From an uncultured Eubacteriaceae bacterium (GTDB lineage Bacteria; Bacillota; Clostridia; Eubacteriales; UBA1433), in assembly GCA_937914785.1 (NCBI GenBank), contig CALGIV010000304.1, positions 1-5,636 of the forward strand: a stretch of 5,636 nt of DNA. Reading direction: 5' to 3'. Position numbers and translations under genes: made by a program. Positions 4,411-5,636 of the stretch are shown in pieces; position 1 is the stretch's first letter, and every line of letters begins with the position of its first letter. The notes beneath the pieces were generated by a model, which worked only from the letters and a program-made list of their open reading frames with translations, was not told the DNA's origin and did not search any database.

Positions 4411-5636
4411 GCGTTTCATTCTCCTTGATATTCATACGGTGTGCATAGGCGTTCAGCAAGGCGTAGGTGCCGTCGTCATTTGGCTTGTAGCGTGCCCAAA
4501 ACGTCAGCATCCCTTGCATAAGGTGCGCGGTATAGGAACCGTCATGTGCGTGGCAGACTTTGTTTTGGGTGGATTCTGCAAAAAACACGATTTGTTGGAT
4601 TGTCTCTTCGAGAATCAACAGGCGGTTCAATTGTTGCTGCATCTCGTCTGAGATGATGAGTGTAATCTCTTCCCAGTCGGCTTTTATCTCTTCGGGAGCA
4701 AATCCAAGGAATTCCTCCTGTAAGTGTCTTTTCAGTATGACACGGTTTTGGCGGCGCTGGCCGAGATTGGGCGGTTTGCGCAGGTCGCGCTCCTGCGCGC
4801 TAAAAAACAAAACGTCTAAAATATGACGCGATGGTTTATTGTGGATGGCAAAGCTGTCGCGGCAATTTGTGCAGTAAGTGATGTATTCCTTCCCGCCAAG
4901 TGCGCGGTTGTTTTGAGCGATGATCTCTGTCAGTTCGGCATTGGTCGTATAGACGAGGCCGCCGTATCCGCAGCAGCGCGCGTCTTTGCCCGCAGCAGGC
5001 AGTTCCTCAATCGTATAGCCAGCTTTGTCGACTAAAGTGCGGATGCTCTGTTGGGCTTTTTCATCATATTTGCTCGAACAGGGATCAAAAATACTGACGG
5101 TCTCTTTGGAGTGGCCAGCGGGTGGATAGTGTGCGCTTAAAACTTCCCATAAAGAGATGGTCTGTATTTGGGGAAGGTGTTTTGCAAACATTTCGCCGCA
5201 AGTCGGACAGGGCAATATAAAAGCCGGTTTCTTCCACACGTGCCACACAGCGTTGATTTCGTCGATTACCTGTTTGTGCGCTTCTTTATTGCCGGCCCAG
5301 TCCGCGGGAGCGCCGCAGCAGGATAGCAGCAAAGCTGCCTCGTTGGGAAAAGTTTCATCGAGCCAGCGGTAGGAACGCTTTACATAGTCTGGATCGGAAG
5401 CGCCCATCTGACACCCGGGGAAGAAGACATACTTGCACGTCTCTGTCGTCGGCAGTTGAAGAGCGGCGTCCGGTCCGTTGGCGTGGTGCATATCGCTCAG
5501 CCAATAGTCGTAGTGTGCATCCGGCAGAAAACCGGACTTGTGCAGAAAACGGCGGCTCTCGATGCACAGGTCTTTAAAGTCGATGCCCACAGGGCAGGCG
5601 GGTGCGCACAGTCCGCACTGTGTGCAGGACATAATC
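4397..5636 (-). CDS. Iron-sulfur protein with two CCG (HdrD/GlpC-like) domains (5' partial)
   Basis: The frame stays open to the right edge (an Ile codon precedes the first Met in view, at 5630-5632, with no ribosome binding site visible), so the start is missing; 412 complete codons are seen. Numbered from that Met: a 4Fe-4S ferredoxin motif C3-x2-C6-x2-C9-x3-C13-P; then a first CCG domain (C74, C105-C106-G, C142-P-T-C145); a second CCG domain (C185, C220-C221-G, C254-T-N-C257); then about 140 residues with no cysteine motif. The paired CCG domains are those of HdrB/HdrD, GlpC and LutA, which bind unusual iron-sulfur clusters and pass electrons to or from thiols or flavoproteins. The C-terminal extension (HAHDGSYTAHL, LLNAYAHRM) resembles, from memory, the end of dicluster-binding pyridine nucleotide-disulfide oxidoreductases, so a second ferredoxin motif and perhaps an FAD/NAD domain may lie upstream. 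It is probably cytosolic and overlaps the next gene. Confidence 0.9.
   Translation of the reverse strand, partial: IMSCTQCGLCAPACPVGIDFKDLCIESRRFLHKSGFLPDAHYDYWLSDMHHANGPDAALQLPTTETCKYVFFPGCQMGASDPDYVKRSYRWLDETFPNEAALLLSCCGAPADWAGNKEAHKQVIDEINAVWHVWKKPAFILPCPTCGEMFAKHLPQIQTISLWEVLSAHYPPAGHSKETVSIFDPCSSKYDEKAQQSIRTLVDKAGYTIEELPAAGKDARCCGYGGLVYTTNAELTEIIAQNNRALGGKEYITYCTNCRDSFAIHNKPSRHILDVLFFSAQERDLRKPPNLGQRRQNRVILKRHLQEEFLGFAPEEIKADWEEITLIISDEMQQQLNRLLILEETIQQIVFFAESTQNKVCHAHDGSYTAHLMQGMLTFWARYKPNDDGTYALLNAYAHRMNIKENETHAER
4421..4426 (-). promoter_or_regulatory. Ribosome binding site inside the upstream gene
   Basis: Minus-strand AAGGAG within the last codons of the CCG protein gene. It is ten bases from ATG 4408-4410 and only one base from ATG 4417-4419, so it favours the shorter start of the CxxC protein. 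Confidence 0.65.

Noticed and set aside
4131..5372. Several plus-strand open frames of 64-99 codons opposite the redox genes
   Set aside because: They lie antisense to well-supported iron-sulfur and CxxC coding sequence, lack ribosome binding sites and encode no recognisable motif.

Overview
This 5.6 kb window looks like chromosomal DNA from an anaerobic low-to-mid-GC Bacillota. A Negativicutes or Clostridia member is my best guess, but nothing in view settles the genus. The reasons are a Bacillota-type tryptophanyl-tRNA synthetase, a SpoIIQ-like M23 domain, strong AAGGAG-type ribosome binding sites, sigma-A consensus promoters and several oxygen-sensitive iron-sulfur/cysteine proteins. Coding DNA on either side is roughly 50-60% GC, while the block from about 430 to 2140 is far richer in A+T (three 60-base lines I counted inside its gene are 17-27% GC).

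Layout, left to right. (1) 1-429, plus strand: the C-terminal part of an M23/LytM-domain protein, SpoIIQ-like, cut by the left edge and closed by a strong hairpin at 461-501 that can work in both directions. (2) 560-1813, minus strand: a lone AT-rich gene for a 417-aa protein with a C-terminal PD-(D/E)XK nuclease signature, probably an acquired defence-type gene, with its own extended -10 promoter and ribosome binding site. (3) 1814-2145: a 332-base divergent intergenic region with two promoters and no gene. (4) 2146-3580, plus strand: trpS under a textbook consensus promoter, followed one base later by a small C_GCAxxG_C_C-family cysteine protein; a terminator lies at 3610-3634. (5) 3701-4102, minus strand: a small four-helix membrane protein of unknown role, with its own likely promoter and a hairpin at the 5' end of its predicted mRNA. 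(6) 4219-5636, minus strand: a two-gene redox module, made of a partial iron-sulfur protein with one ferredoxin-type cluster and two CCG domains, overlapping a 63-aa CxxC/CxxC protein.

How the genes fit together: trpS is housekeeping. The CCG protein and the small CxxC protein almost certainly act together, since they overlap and the ribosome binding site of the second lies inside the first. From memory they resemble the dicluster oxidoreductase / DVU_1557-type redox protein pair found in anaerobes near molybdenum or selenium hydroxylases; the substrate is not known from this window. The cysteine-rich C_GCAxxG_C_C protein on the other strand belongs to a family that also occurs in such neighbourhoods, but any link here is inference. 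The nuclease gene has no visible methyltransferase or helicase partner.
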